In this document: positions 40,647 through 50,379 of the stretch, piece after piece
Numbering within the stretch: the stretch's first letter is position 1
How the letters are laid out: each line of letters begins with the position of its first letter
Assembly (NCBI GenBank): GCA_036804525.1
Contig: DAIRSE010000008.1
Span: forward strand, 1 to 64,000
From: JBFLVT01 sp036804525
GTDB lineage: Bacteria > Bacillota > Desulfotomaculia > Desulfotomaculales > JASEER01
Length of the DNA: 64,000 bases
Direction of reading: 5' to 3'
The notes under the pieces: model-generated
Told to the model about the DNA's origin: nothing
The model's database searches: none
What the model saw: the letters and a program-made list of their open reading frames with translations, nothing else
Position numbers and translations under genes: made by a program

Positions 40647-41072
40647 ATGGTAGTCGGGGATTTTATGACAAGACGAGTGGTTATCGTGGGAATGGACGCC
40701 ACGCTTGAGCATATCTTGCGGGTTTTTCAGAATACGGGCTTTCATCATATCCCGGTGGTTGACCTGCAGACCAGGGAGTTTGTGGGCATTATTTCGGACC
40801 GTGACCTTTACAAGCATCTCAGCCCCTTTTTGGGTACCATTTCAGAGAGTCCCCGTGACACAATGACACTGACGAAAAAGGCCTACCAGATTATGACCCG
40901 GAGACCTGTGACTGTGGCTCCGGAAACGCCGGTCAAAGAGGCAGCGCGGTTGCTTTTGACGAAGGGCATTTCCTGTCTGCCGGTTCTTTCTGCGGACGGA
41001 CAGCTCAAGGGCATAGTAACGTGGAAGGATATTCTGCGCGAACTCCTCGGACTTGATGTAAGCCTGCGGTAA
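40647..41072 (+). CDS. CBS-domain pair protein
   Basis: A 141-residue protein built of two CBS motifs: residues about 1-60 (DFMTRRVVIVGMDATLEHIL, ending GIISDRDLYKHLS) and 80-140 (IMTRRPVTVAPETPVKEAAR, ending GIVTWKDILREL). A CBS pair binds adenosyl ligands such as AMP or ATP and regulates a partner. It follows the ABC ATPase by 40 bases and may sense energy state for that importer (inference). Confidence 0.88.
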   Translation: MVVGDFMTRRVVIVGMDATLEHILRVFQNTGFHHIPVVDLQTREFVGIISDRDLYKHLSPFLGTISESPRDTMTLTKKAYQIMTRRPVTVAPETPVKEAARLLLTKGISCLPVLSADGQLKGIVTWKDILRELLGLDVSLR

Positions 41073-41210
41073 TCGCGCAGCTCTTGCCGGCATTCCCGTC
41101 CGTACTTTGCCGGTCTGAACCTCTAATTGATTTGTAATTCACATTTCTGTCGGGATAAACTTATCCTGGGAGAAACTGTATCTAAAGAACAAAAAAGGAG
41201 GGGCTTGCAG

Positions 41211-41534
41211 ATGGAGCTGGATCTGCGAGGGCAGACGCAGAGACTGGTAAACCTGGTTGGATACCAGCCCGGCGCAGTGGTGAGCAGGACGATCCTGAAC
41301 AGGAAAACGGGCACAGTCACCCTTTTCGCCTTTGACGAAGGACAAGGACTCAGCGAGCATACGGCGCCCTTCGACGCCTTGGTCATCATTGTGGACGGCG
41401 AGGGGGAAATCACAATTTCCGGGCAGCCGCACCGGTTGAAGACCGGCGAGATAATCATCATGCCGGCAAACGTGCCCCATGCCCTGCGGGCGCTGACGCC
41501 GTTCAAGATGCTGCTGGTGATGATCCGCTCGTAG
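41211..41534 (+). CDS. Small cupin protein
   Basis: A 107-residue single-domain cupin from ATG 41211 after AGGAGGGG. Motif 1 is represented by GLSEHTAPFDALVIIVDGEG with one His, and motif 2 by GEIIIMPANVPHALRAL with the second His. Such stand-alone cupins bind a metal and are often of unknown catalytic role. It is transcribed after the CBS gene and may have its own promoter in the 138-bp gap. Confidence 0.82.
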   Translation: MELDLRGQTQRLVNLVGYQPGAVVSRTILNRKTGTVTLFAFDEGQGLSEHTAPFDALVIIVDGEGEITISGQPHRLKTGEIIIMPANVPHALRALTPFKMLLVMIRS

Positions 41535-41564
41535 GCGGCTCAGGCGCTTTCTGCGTTCCAATTC

Positions 41565-41771
41565 TTACAGGTCGTATATGGGACCGGCGGTATAGTCGGT
41601 CACGGAGTTATGTCTTTCCAGGTTAACCCCCTCCGGCTGGTCCCGGAGCCGCTCCTCGTCCGGTTGCTCGTCCTCCGCCTCCTGGTCGGCGAGGGGGGGA
41701 TAGGTGACGGCCTTGGTGGCGGGTTTCACATAAGGTTCCGGTTCCACAGCCTCGTGCCTTCCTGTTTCCAT
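41565..41771 (-). CDS. Small acidic hypothetical protein
   Basis: A 68-residue polar, Pro/Glu-rich protein (METGRHEAVEPEPYVKPATK) from ATG 41771, preceded by AAAGGAGGGAC. The strong ribosome site argues for a real gene. No domain or membrane segment is seen and I recognise no family. Confidence 0.5.
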   Translation of the reverse strand: METGRHEAVEPEPYVKPATKAVTYPPLADQEAEDEQPDEERLRDQPEGVNLERHNSVTDYTAGPIYDL

Positions 41772-41849
41772 CGGTTTGTCCCTCCTTTATAATCAGTTAT
41801 AATCAGTGAACCTGGTTTTATAATCCCTTTCCTTGCCGGATTCTAGTCC

Positions 41850-41887
41850 AAAAAAAAGAGAAGGCCAGGGCTGCAAACCCTGGCCTG
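41850..41887 (-). terminator. Minus-strand terminator
   Basis: AGGCCAGGG-tttgcag-CCCTGGCCT in minus orientation is followed by CTTCTCTTTTTTTTGG. It is one of two terminators between the wall hydrolase gene and the small acidic gene. Confidence 0.7.
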
Positions 41888-41967
41888 CGTATGGAGAGGG
41901 ATAGGGGAATGTTAGTGAGCCAGAGCAGGCTTCTTAACGTAATGAGGTGTCCGCCGGGACAAGAATG

Positions 41968-42001
41968 ACAAAAAAATTAACCCCCTGATGGGGGTTAAAG
42001 G
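41968..42001 (-). terminator. Minus-strand terminator after wall hydrolase gene
   Basis: On the minus strand CTTTAACCCCC-atca-GGGGGTTAATTTTTTTGTC is a compact intrinsic terminator about 145 bases after the stop of the 42145-43440 gene. Between the two terminators no gene is supported. Confidence 0.75.
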
Positions 42002-42144
42002 GGGAGGTGGCCTATCGGCATACCTGTACTCCCTCCAGCATAATTCAAAGGACGCCGCAGCACCAGGGAGCAAGGTCCCGGTGAGGGTGAGACGATGTGA
42101 GGATCTGCAGTGCGCCTTTTGTCCTATTACCTTCTCCCGGCAGC

Positions 42145-43440
42145 TTAAAAGGCAAGGGCTTTCAGCCAGTAGTCATGGATGATGCTCTGGCCGTAGGTCG
42201 TTCCGGGTACGGCCCAGCGCGCGTTCAGCTTCTGCCAGGTGGGGGCGGAACCCCGCGCAACCAGGCTGAAACGCGGGTCGACCAGAGTCTTGCCGGGGGG
42301 CAGCGGGTCGCGGCAGGCATAGGCGTACAGGTGCTGGATGTGGGCTTCCACCCCGGCTTCCGGGGATGCAAAAACCGCCCCGTGTACTCCGGGCTCGAAG
42401 CGAACCAGGCCGGGATCAGCACCGTTCAGCGGTTCCTGTCCCGTGCAGGCGGTACCGGTGGCCCACAGGCCGCAGTAGTTGTTCTGGAAAGGTTGGACGC
42501 TGCCGGTAAACTGCCAGTAATGCGTTTCTTTGGCCGCCTGGCAGAAGGCCAGATCTCCCCGGATGCCGTATTCGGCGCCGATCCGGAGGTAGAGTTCGGC
42601 CAGATCGGGAATGGGAATGAATTCCCGGCCGTATTGCTGTTCCATCTTGGCGCGGATGCGCGGGGTTTCAGCCGCGAGCCACGCCTTCAGCTGACGGGCG
42701 GTGGCGATGGCAGGCCCTTGAATGGTCAGGTCGGCTGTGGCCATGACCGTTCCATCAGGCAATTTAACGGTCGGGGGATATTTGCCCAGTTGACTGAGGT
42801 ACGTCCTGAACTGCGCTATTTGTTGGGCGCTGAAATCCGCTTCGCTTTTTTTCAGCAGTTCCTCGGAACTGATGACTGAACCGTCGAGAAGTTTTAAGTT
42901 GGTCCGGTATGCGGCTAGCTCCTGGAACAGCGTGCCGCCTGCAGCCGGCGGGGGCGTCGGATCACTTCCGCGACTGGGTTCAGGGAAGGTCGGCCGCGAT
43001 TTGATGTCAACGATGCGGCTGTCCTTAAGCCAGTTGACCTCGCACCCCAGGGCCTCTCCCACCGCCCGGAGCGGAACGACCGTCCGTCCCAGCCGCGTTA
43101 CGAGGGGCTGCCCGTAGTCCGGCGGAATGGTAAGAACCTTGCCGTCAATGACGATCTGCACGTCGTTTTGCGGACCTGCCGGGCGAGAGGGCGCGGCACC
43201 TGAGCGGCTGCTGAACGTGGTGATGACGACCTGCCTGGTCGCCGGCAGCCACTCCACCCTGGTCCCCAGACCCTCACCGATGACCCTGAGCGGAACATAG
43301 GTGCGGCTGCCAATGATCACAGGGGGCTGGTCGCCGGCACCGATGCTTACAGGACGGTTGTCAATGACAATCCTGATTTCAGAGGCATAGGCGGGCTGAA
43401 GCGAAAGAAACAAAACAAGGACCAAAAGACTGCAGCACAA
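42145..43440 (-). CDS. Exported glucosaminidase with two copper-amine-oxidase N-terminal domains
   Basis: A 431-residue secreted protein. The signal peptide (SLLVLVLFLSLQPAYAS) is followed by two Cu_amine_oxidN1 repeats (VPLRVIGEGLGTRVEWLPAT near 48-66; VVPLRAVGEALGCEVNWLKD near 115-134), used as wall-binding modules in clostridia, a Pro-rich linker, a helical region and a C-terminal N-acetylglucosaminidase domain (AEYGIRGDLAFCQAAKETHY through NNYCGLWATG). The catalytic Glu lies in AKETHYW. It probably remodels peptidoglycan. The start (TTG 43440) is the first in frame and is not certain. Confidence 0.82.
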   Translation of the reverse strand: MCCSLLVLVLFLSLQPAYASEIRIVIDNRPVSIGAGDQPPVIIGSRTYVPLRVIGEGLGTRVEWLPATRQVVITTFSSRSGAAPSRPAGPQNDVQIVIDGKVLTIPPDYGQPLVTRLGRTVVPLRAVGEALGCEVNWLKDSRIVDIKSRPTFPEPSRGSDPTPPPAAGGTLFQELAAYRTNLKLLDGSVISSEELLKKSEADFSAQQIAQFRTYLSQLGKYPPTVKLPDGTVMATADLTIQGPAIATARQLKAWLAAETPRIRAKMEQQYGREFIPIPDLAELYLRIGAEYGIRGDLAFCQAAKETHYWQFTGSVQPFQNNYCGLWATGTACTGQEPLNGADPGLVRFEPGVHGAVFASPEAGVEAHIQHLYAYACRDPLPPGKTLVDPRFSLVARGSAPTWQKLNARWAVPGTTYGQSIIHDYWLKALAF

Positions 43441-43648
43441 GGCTGCGGTCCAACTTTTAACGGCGGCAAGACCACGGATAGGGCATCATTCCTTCCCAAG
43501 ACCTTAAAAACTAAACACTTTAACGCACCCGGATGTGACATGGAAAGGAATTCTACGACATCCTGCGTGATCCTGCCCTCCACCTGACGTTGGTACCTGC
43601 AAGGTAAAAAAGAGCGACGGACGACGGACGACAGGATTATCAGGCCTC

Positions 43649-44080
43649 TCACTCTACACTTGTTACGCTTCCCAGTTGGCCGCTGAGCGCCGCAAAATTG
43701 TAGCGCCGGAACTGATCCACCATAGCTTGCTGTACGGAAAAAAGGGCATGGTGAATGGGACAGCGGGAACTGAACCGCTTGTTGCACTCCTCGGGCGCGA
43801 TTAAGCAGCGGTTTATTCTAATCGGCCCTTCCATTGCTTCGATAACGTCCAGCATGGTGATTTCGGCTGGCGGTTTTGCCAGGGCGTATCCGCCGTTAAT
43901 ACCCCTGTAGGACTGGACGATGCCAGCCTGGCTGAGGGTCCTCAAGATTTTCAGTACGAAACGCATCGGTATGCGTTCTTCTTCGCTGATCAACCTCGCT
44001 TCGACTACTTGCCTTCGCGGCAGTCGCGCAAGGTATAGGACCGCTCTGAAGGCGTAGTCTGTAGCCTGATTCAGCCGCAT
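43649..44080 (-). CDS. Rrf2 family Fe-S regulator
   Basis: A 143-residue winged-helix protein. The N-terminal domain (MRLNQATDYAFRAVLYLARL) and recognition region MRFVLKILRTLSQAGIVQSY are those of Rrf2 regulators such as IscR, NsrR and RsrR. The loop CLIAPEECNKRFSSRC carries three cysteines at the positions that ligate an Fe-S cluster. Divergent from cydABDC across a 377-bp interval; it probably senses oxygen, NO or Fe-S status and controls bd oxidase (inference). Confidence 0.88.
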   Translation of the reverse strand: MRLNQATDYAFRAVLYLARLPRRQVVEARLISEEERIPMRFVLKILRTLSQAGIVQSYRGINGGYALAKPPAEITMLDVIEAMEGPIRINRCLIAPEECNKRFSSRCPIHHALFSVQQAMVDQFRRYNFAALSGQLGSVTSVE

Positions 44081-44222
44081 CAGCCTTATCCTCCTCTGTG
44101 TAGGGAAGTCAGATGTCTCTCTAGTCCATCAGCGTTAGGCAGAGGCTCACACACTGTACTTCCGTAACCGATGTATACGTTTTGCAGCAAGGATATTTTT
44201 GTCAGAGCGCTGCTGCAAGCTA

Positions 44223-44251
44223 TTGACACGCAAGTATGACCGGAATATATT
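44223..44251 (+). promoter_or_regulatory. Predicted sigma-A promoter of cydABDC
   Basis: TTGACA (44223-44228), a 17-nt spacer and TATATT (44246-44251) lie 207 bases upstream of cydA. AT-rich partial dyads further down (GTATATATTTTAG, AAAGTATACTAAAG) are candidate Rrf2 sites. No other gene is seen in 44081-44457. Confidence 0.6.
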
Positions 44252-44457
44252 TAAGACATTAAAAGTATACCCTGTGAGTATATATTTTAGCAAGTGGGAG
44301 ACCTGTCTTTCCCCAGAGTTGCCGGTTGAACAATATGTGGCCAAAAGCCGGCCGGAAAGCAAGGGTACTCCAACAGCGAAAGGGGGTTCAATATCCTAAA
44401 GTATACTAAAGAAGTCCAGTATTGTGATGCAGAGGAGTTGTTGAGGGGGGGGAAACG

Positions 44458-45843
44458 ATGGAAGCCCTTTTGCTGGCGAGATTGCAGTTTGCGATCACTT
44501 CGAGTTACCATTTCCTATTTGTCCCGCTTACGCTGGGACTCTCGGTCCTGGTGGCCGTCATGCAGACTATTTATGTACGGACGGGTAATGAAGTCTACAA
44601 AAAGATGACCCGGTTCTGGGGAAAGCTGTTCCTTATCAATTTCGCCATGGGCGTGGTCACCGGAATCGTGCAGGAATTCCATTTCGGCATGAACTGGTCG
44701 GAGTACTCGCGCTTCGTGGGCGATATCTTCGGCGCGCCCCTGGCGGTGGAGGCCCTGGCGGCCTTTTTCCTCGAATCCACCTTCCTGGGCGTATGGATAT
44801 TTGGCTGGGATAGACTACCGAAGAAGCTGCACGCGGCGACCATATGGCTGGTGGCCATCGCCTCCAATCTTTCAGCCTTCTGGATTCTGGTGGCCAACTC
44901 CTTCATGCAGGAACCGGTGGGTTACGCTGTCCGCAACGGTCGGGCGGAGATGACCGACTTTTTTGCCCTGCTCACCAATCCCCACGTGCTGTATCAATTT
45001 CCGCACACAGTGCTGGCCGGTCTTACTACCGCTGCCTTTTTCGTAATGGGCATTAGCGCTTATCACCTTTTGCGTAAAAGCCACACCGAATTGTTTGGCC
45101 GCTCCCTGCGTATCGGTTTGACCGCGGGGGTGATCAGCGTGCTTTTGGTCGGTACGGTCGGTCATTTTCAAGGCCAGCACCTGGTCAACGCCCAGCCCAT
45201 GAAGATGGCGGCGGCAGAGGCTTTGTGGGAAAGCGCGTCCCCGGCTCCCTTGAGCCTGGTGGCCCTGATTGACGAAAAACAGCAGACCAACCCTGCCGAA
45301 ATCCAGATTCCCGGCCTGACAAGCTTCCTGTCATACAATTCCTTCAGCGGCGAGGTTAAAGGCATCAAAGAGCTTCAGGCAATGTATGAAAGCAAGTACG
45401 GGCCGGGCAATTACGTTCCGCCGGTTACGTCCGTGTTTTGGAGTTTTCGGCTGATGGTGCTGGCGGGGCTGTGGATGGCGTTTATCAGCCTGTATAGTCT
45501 GTACCTGTGGCGGAAGGGAAGGCTGGAGGCCAAACCCTGGGTGCTGAAAGCGCTGCTCTGGAGTATCCCCCTGCCTTACGTCGCCAACACCAGCGGTTGG
45601 TTTATGGCCGAGGTGGGCCGTCAACCCTGGATCGTCTACGGGCTTCAGAAGGTGCAGGAAGCTGTTTCGCCCACGGTTTCCGCCGGCGCCATTCTGGCGA
45701 CGATGCTGTCTTTCACCCTGATTTACGGGGTGCTCGCGGTCGTAGACGTGTACCTGCTAACCAAGTATGTTAAGCAGGGCCCGGAGGAAACCGAGGCGTC
45801 CCGGCCGTTGGAGACAGTCAAGGAGGTATCGCTATGGACCTAA
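44458..45843 (+). CDS. cydA: Cytochrome bd oxidase subunit I
   Basis: A 461-residue, nine-span haem-copper-independent quinol oxidase subunit. The N-terminal LARLQFAITSSYHFLFVPLT includes the haem b595/d ligand His; GRQPWIVYGLQKVQEAVSP is the diagnostic C-terminal motif. The Q-loop between spans six and seven is short, as is usual in Bacillota CydA. It reduces O2 to water with quinol. It starts at ATG 44458 after GAGGGGGGG and overlaps cydB by ten bases. In an anaerobe with nitrogenase it most likely scavenges O2. Confidence 0.95.
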   Translation: MEALLLARLQFAITSSYHFLFVPLTLGLSVLVAVMQTIYVRTGNEVYKKMTRFWGKLFLINFAMGVVTGIVQEFHFGMNWSEYSRFVGDIFGAPLAVEALAAFFLESTFLGVWIFGWDRLPKKLHAATIWLVAIASNLSAFWILVANSFMQEPVGYAVRNGRAEMTDFFALLTNPHVLYQFPHTVLAGLTTAAFFVMGISAYHLLRKSHTELFGRSLRIGLTAGVISVLLVGTVGHFQGQHLVNAQPMKMAAAEALWESASPAPLSLVALIDEKQQTNPAEIQIPGLTSFLSYNSFSGEVKGIKELQAMYESKYGPGNYVPPVTSVFWSFRLMVLAGLWMAFISLYSLYLWRKGRLEAKPWVLKALLWSIPLPYVANTSGWFMAEVGRQPWIVYGLQKVQEAVSPTVSAGAILATMLSFTLIYGVLAVVDVYLLTKYVKQGPEETEASRPLETVKEVSLWT

Positions 45844-46838
45844 ACATTCTCTGGTTTGTGTTGATCGGCGTGCTCTTTGTCGGCTATTTCTTTCTGGAGG
45901 GCTTTGACTATGGTGTCGGGACTTTGCTCCCTTTTATCGGGAAAACGGACATCGAACGGCGGATGACGATTAACACCATTGGTCCTTTCTGGGATGGCAA
46001 CGAAGTCTGGCTGCTCACCTCCGGCGGGGCAATCTTCGCTGCTTTTCCCCATTGGTATGCTACCCTGTTCAGCGGGTTTTACCTGGCGCTCTTTCTGATG
46101 CTGGTGGCGCTGATCGTACGGGGGGTCGCCTTTGAATTCCGGAGCAAGGATGACCGCCCGGCCTGGCGCAGCCTGTGGGATTGGATGATTTTTGCGGGAA
46201 GCCTGATCCCCGCCCTACTATGGGGTGTAGCCATTACCAACCTGGTCCGGGGAGTGCCGATCGCCGCCAACATGCAGTACGTGGGCACGTTCTGGGACCT
46301 TCTGTCGCCATACACTCTGGTGGGCGGGCTGACGACGCTTTTACTTTTCACCTTCCACGGTGCGCTTTTTCTGACCCTGAGAACTGAAGGCGTCCTGATG
46401 GAACGCGCCCACCGGGCGGCCTCTGTAGTGGGTGTTTTGGCCGTACCGGCCCTTCTGCTCCTGGTGTTGCTGAGCTACAGCCAGACGGACATCTTTACCG
46501 GGGCGGGCGCGGGAGTCGTGTTTTGGGCCGCTGTCCCGGCATTGGTCCTGGCCTGCTGGCTTATACGCTCTGGCAGGCACGCCTGGGCCTTCATTATGAA
46601 CGGCCTGACCATCGTTCTTTCTACCGTGGCCCTATTCTGGGGCCTGTTTCCAAGGGTTATGGTCTCCAGCCTCAATCCGGAGTGGAGCCTGACCGTTTAC
46701 AATGCCTCATCAAGCCCCTACACGTTAAAGGTAATGACCATCGTGGCTGTGACTCTGGTTCCCGTCGTTCTCCTGTACCAGGCGTGGACTTACTGGGTTT
46801 TCCGCCAGCGGGTCACCGCCAAACAGCTGGAGTATTAA
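45834..46838 (+). CDS. cydB: Cytochrome bd oxidase subunit II
   Basis: A 334-residue membrane subunit starting MDLNILWFVLIGVLFVGYFF, with the FLEGFDYGVG motif and the NTIGPFWDGNEVWLLTSGG segment that are conserved in CydB. It structurally supports CydA in the membrane. The ribosome site (AAGGAGG) is inside the end of cydA, so the two subunits are coupled. Confidence 0.95.
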   Translation: MDLNILWFVLIGVLFVGYFFLEGFDYGVGTLLPFIGKTDIERRMTINTIGPFWDGNEVWLLTSGGAIFAAFPHWYATLFSGFYLALFLMLVALIVRGVAFEFRSKDDRPAWRSLWDWMIFAGSLIPALLWGVAITNLVRGVPIAANMQYVGTFWDLLSPYTLVGGLTTLLLFTFHGALFLTLRTEGVLMERAHRAASVVGVLAVPALLLLVLLSYSQTDIFTGAGAGVVFWAAVPALVLACWLIRSGRHAWAFIMNGLTIVLSTVALFWGLFPRVMVSSLNPEWSLTVYNASSSPYTLKVMTIVAVTLVPVVLLYQAWTYWVFRQRVTAKQLEY

Positions 46839-46882
46839 TGCCGTGGCCGTAAGGGATGGGACTTGCGGAAGGATGCGGGAAG

Positions 46883-48613
46883 ATGATCAATAAGCAGCTT
46901 TGGCGAGAGACACGGGCCGTGCGCCTGTCCCTGGTCCTTACCGTGGGTTTGGGACTGGGGTCCGGTCTGCTGGCGATCCTGCAGGCTGGCTACCTGGCCC
47001 GGGTGGTGGACCTAGTCTTTCTTAAGGGACGGGACATCACCGGGGTTTGGCCCTGGCTCTGGCTGCTCCTGGGTGTCATCGTGTTGCGTGCCGGGCTGGC
47101 CTGGGCGAGCCAGGTCGCCGCCCACCGGACGGCGGCCAGGATCAAGCATGCGTTGCGCCGGCGGCTTCTGGCCCACTTGCTGGCCCTCGGACCGGCCTAC
47201 GTGAAAGAGGAACGGACGGGTGAACTGGTCAACGTTTTGGTGGAGGGCGTTGAAGCCCTGGACGCCTACTTTGCCCGTTACCTGCCTCAGCTCGCCCTGG
47301 CCGCCTTGGTGCCCCTGGCGGTCCTGGGGTTTGTCTTTCCCCTGGACCTTTTGTCAGGTTTCATCCTGCTTTTGACGGCCCCTCTGATCCCCTTGTTTAT
47401 GGCCTTGATCGGCAGGTGGGCCCAGACCCTGACCCAGCGGCAGTGGGAGTCCTTAAGCAGGATGAGCGCTCACTTCCTGGATGTGCTGCAGGGTCTCACC
47501 ACCCTCAAAATCTTCGGCCGGAGCAAGGTGCAGGCTGAGGTGATCAAGCGGATCAGTAACGATTTCCGGGAGACCACCCTTGGTGTTCTGAGGGTTGCTT
47601 TTCTTTCGGCTCTGGTGCTGGAGTTTGTGGCGACGATCAGCACGGCGCTGGTTGCGGTTACGGTGGGCTTGCGGCTGGTGTATGCCCGCATCCCTTTTGA
47701 AGAGGCGTTTTTTCTCTTGCTGCTCGCGCCCGAGTTTTACCTGCCTTTGAGGCTCCTGGGCAGCCAGTTTCACGCCGGGATGGCCGGGGTCAGCGCGGCG
47801 AAACGCATCTACCAAATCCTTGAGACGACGCCGCCCCTGCGGAACTCAGGGGAAGAGAGGCATATTTCACCCGAATCCGGTATCCAGGTTGTTTTTCAGG
47901 ACGTCTACTACGCTTTTGAGGACGGAGCCCGGCCGGCGCTAAAAGGTGTATCCTTTGCGCTTCACCCGGGGGAACGGGTGGCCCTGGTAGGTCCGAGCGG
48001 GGCGGGGAAGAGTACCGTTGCCAATCTGCTCTTGCGCTTTATGGACCCCGATCAGGGTCTGATTAAGATCAATGGTATTTCTCTCGCCCAGATCCCCGCG
48101 GAGGAGTGGCGCCGGCACGTCGCCCTGGTGCCCCAAAATCCCTACATCTTCTATGGCACTGTGGCCGAGAACATTCGCCTGGCGTGCCCGGGGGCCGGTA
48201 TCGACGACGTGATGGCGGCCGCTGAAATGGCCGGGGCCCACCGGTTCATCCTCGATCTCCCGCAGGGTTACGATACCCCTGTCGGGGAAGGAGGCATGCG
48301 CCTCAGCGGCGGGCAGGCCCAGCGTGTGGCCCTGGCCCGGGCCTTTCTGAAGGACGCGCCCCTGTTAGTCCTGGACGAAGCCACGGCCGGCCTGGATCCA
48401 TGGAACGAGAGGGTTGTGTTGGAAGCCCTGGAGCGCCTGATGCAGGGGCGTACGGTACTGATCATCGCCCACCGGCTCAACACGGCCTGCCGTGCCGACC
48501 GTATCCTGGTGCTGGAAGGGGGACGGGTGGTGGAAGCCGGCCGGCATGAAGAACTCATCGAGCGGCAGGGGGTCTACCACCGCCTGGTGGCCGCCTTCGG
48601 GGGAACGGCATGA
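46883..48613 (+). CDS. cydD: Cytochrome bd assembly ABC exporter subunit CydD
   Basis: About 576 residues (an ATG at 46856 adds nine). An N-terminal six-span ABC membrane domain is followed by the ATPase with Walker A GPSGAGKSTVANLLLRF, signature LSGGQAQRVALARAF and Walker B LLVLDEATAGLDPWN. CydDC exports cysteine/glutathione-type thiols (and affects haem) needed for bd oxidase assembly. It overlaps cydC by four bases. Confidence 0.92.
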   Translation: MINKQLWRETRAVRLSLVLTVGLGLGSGLLAILQAGYLARVVDLVFLKGRDITGVWPWLWLLLGVIVLRAGLAWASQVAAHRTAARIKHALRRRLLAHLLALGPAYVKEERTGELVNVLVEGVEALDAYFARYLPQLALAALVPLAVLGFVFPLDLLSGFILLLTAPLIPLFMALIGRWAQTLTQRQWESLSRMSAHFLDVLQGLTTLKIFGRSKVQAEVIKRISNDFRETTLGVLRVAFLSALVLEFVATISTALVAVTVGLRLVYARIPFEEAFFLLLLAPEFYLPLRLLGSQFHAGMAGVSAAKRIYQILETTPPLRNSGEERHISPESGIQVVFQDVYYAFEDGARPALKGVSFALHPGERVALVGPSGAGKSTVANLLLRFMDPDQGLIKINGISLAQIPAEEWRRHVALVPQNPYIFYGTVAENIRLACPGAGIDDVMAAAEMAGAHRFILDLPQGYDTPVGEGGMRLSGGQAQRVALARAFLKDAPLLVLDEATAGLDPWNERVVLEALERLMQGRTVLIIAHRLNTACRADRILVLEGGRVVEAGRHEELIERQGVYHRLVAAFGGTA

Positions 48614-50337
48614 AGAATTTTGTACGTCTCGTCGTATTGATCACGCCATACTGGAAAGCGATGTTTTTGGCGGCCCTGCTGGGTTTTCTGACGGTGGGCA
48701 GCGGTGTCGGGCTGATGGCCGTTTCGGCCTTCCTTATCGCCAGCGCGGCGCTTCACCCCCCGGTTTTGGACCTGATGCAGGCCATCGTGGGGGTGCGTTT
48801 TTTCGGGATTGCCCGGGCCGTATTCCGCTACCTGGAACGTTATATCGTCCACGACGCCGCCTTTCGGGTTCTCGCTCGGATCCGGGTCTGGTTTTACCGG
48901 GCGCTTGAACCCCTGGCTCCGTCCCGGCTGATCGACTACCGCAGCGGTGAGCTGGTTAGCCGCATTGTGGCCGACGTGGAAACACTCGAACAGTTCTACC
49001 TGCGGGTGTTGGCGCCCCCGCTGGCGGCCCTGATGGTACTGCTGGGGATTGTTGCCTTTTTAGCCTGGTTTGGGCTGAGCCTTGCTTTTACCCTGGCAGG
49101 CTTTTTCCTTGCCGCCGCCGTGGCCGTGCCCCTTGGAATAAGAGCCATAACCCGGCAGAAGGGCCGGCGGATGGTGGAGGTCCGTGCCACGCTGAACGCT
49201 CATCTGGTGGACACCATCCAGGGTATGACGGACATTACGGCATTTGGCCAATCCGGGCGGCAGCAGGAACAGGTTGATGCGCTAAGCCGGCAAATCCTGG
49301 ACCTTCAAGGGCGGGTGGCCGGCGCCGGCGGTCTCTCCAATGCTCTGGTCAGCCTGATGGCGCACCTGGCGATGTGGTCGATTCTGGTGCTTGCCATCCC
49401 CCTGGTGGCGCAAGGGAAGCTCGATGGAGTCCACCTGGCCATGCTGGCCCTGGCGGCTTTGGGCAGCTTCGAGGCCGTTTTGCCCCTGCCGATGGTGTTT
49501 CAACATCTTGAGGAGAGCCTGGCGGCGGCCGGCAGGCTCTTTGCCGTTACGGACACCAGGCCTGCTGTTCGCGAGCTTCCGGGTCCTTCACCCAGACCTC
49601 AGAGGTATGACCTCCGGGCGAGCGGTCTACGCTTCCGGTACAACCCGGACGAGCCTTTGGCCCTGGACGGGCTGGACTTTGTGCTGCCCGAGGGCGGCAG
49701 GTTGGCCGTCGTCGGTCCCAGCGGGGCCGGTAAAAGCACTCTGGTAAACCTTTTGCTGCGCTTCTGGGATTACGAGGAGGGCTCGATTTCCCTGGGCGGC
49801 CAGGAGCTTAAGGCCTACGCGCCGGAGGACCTGCGGTCCTTGATAGGCGTGGTCACCCAGCACACCTATCTCTTTAATGCCACGGTCCGTGAAAACCTCT
49901 TGTTGGCCAAACCCGGGGCCGGTACGGAAGAACTTATCCAGGCCGCCAGGACGGCGCGGCTCCATGATTTCATTCAAAGCCTTCCGCGGGGCTATGATAC
50001 CTATATAGGAGAAAAGGGATTCAAGCTCTCGGGTGGCCAGCGCCAGCGCCTGGCGATAGCCCGGGCGGTCCTCAAAAACGCTCCGATTCTGCTGCTGGAT
50101 GAGGCCACCGCGGGTCTCGATCCGGTGACCGAGCGGGAGGTGATGGAGTCCATCCATCGCTTGATGGAGGGGCGGACCACGCTGGTTATTACCCACCGCC
50201 TGGCGGGACTGGAAATGATGGACGAGGTCCTGGTCATGGAAAAGGGCCGGATTACAGAGCGGGGCCGGCACGACGAGCTTTTGCGGCTGGGCGGGCTTTA
50301 CCGCAGCTTGTGGGAGCTGCAGCACCGGATCTGTTAA
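48610..50337 (+). CDS. cydC: Cytochrome bd assembly ABC exporter subunit CydC
   Basis: A 575-residue ABC half-transporter. The membrane domain begins FVRLVVLITPYWKAMFLAAL; the ATPase carries GPSGAGKSTLVNLLLRF, LSGGQRQRLAIARAVL and ILLLDEATAGLDPVT. It pairs with CydD as a heterodimer. The ATGA overlap (48610-48613) shows translational coupling. A terminator follows directly, closing the cydABDC operon. Confidence 0.92.
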   Translation: MKNFVRLVVLITPYWKAMFLAALLGFLTVGSGVGLMAVSAFLIASAALHPPVLDLMQAIVGVRFFGIARAVFRYLERYIVHDAAFRVLARIRVWFYRALEPLAPSRLIDYRSGELVSRIVADVETLEQFYLRVLAPPLAALMVLLGIVAFLAWFGLSLAFTLAGFFLAAAVAVPLGIRAITRQKGRRMVEVRATLNAHLVDTIQGMTDITAFGQSGRQQEQVDALSRQILDLQGRVAGAGGLSNALVSLMAHLAMWSILVLAIPLVAQGKLDGVHLAMLALAALGSFEAVLPLPMVFQHLEESLAAAGRLFAVTDTRPAVRELPGPSPRPQRYDLRASGLRFRYNPDEPLALDGLDFVLPEGGRLAVVGPSGAGKSTLVNLLLRFWDYEEGSISLGGQELKAYAPEDLRSLIGVVTQHTYLFNATVRENLLLAKPGAGTEELIQAARTARLHDFIQSLPRGYDTYIGEKGFKLSGGQRQRLAIARAVLKNAPILLLDEATAGLDPVTEREVMESIHRLMEGRTTLVITHRLAGLEMMDEVLVMEKGRITERGRHDELLRLGGLYRSLWELQHRIC

Positions 50338-50366
50338 AAAAGGGTCCACGAGATGTGGACCCTGTA
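50338..50366. terminator. Terminator between cydC and rubrerythrin
   Basis: AAAGGGTCCAC-gaga-TGTGGACCCTGTATTT is an 8-bp GC stem with A/T arms between the convergent cydC and rubrerythrin genes; it can serve both. Confidence 0.7.
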
Positions 50367-50379
50367 TTTGAAGTGAATC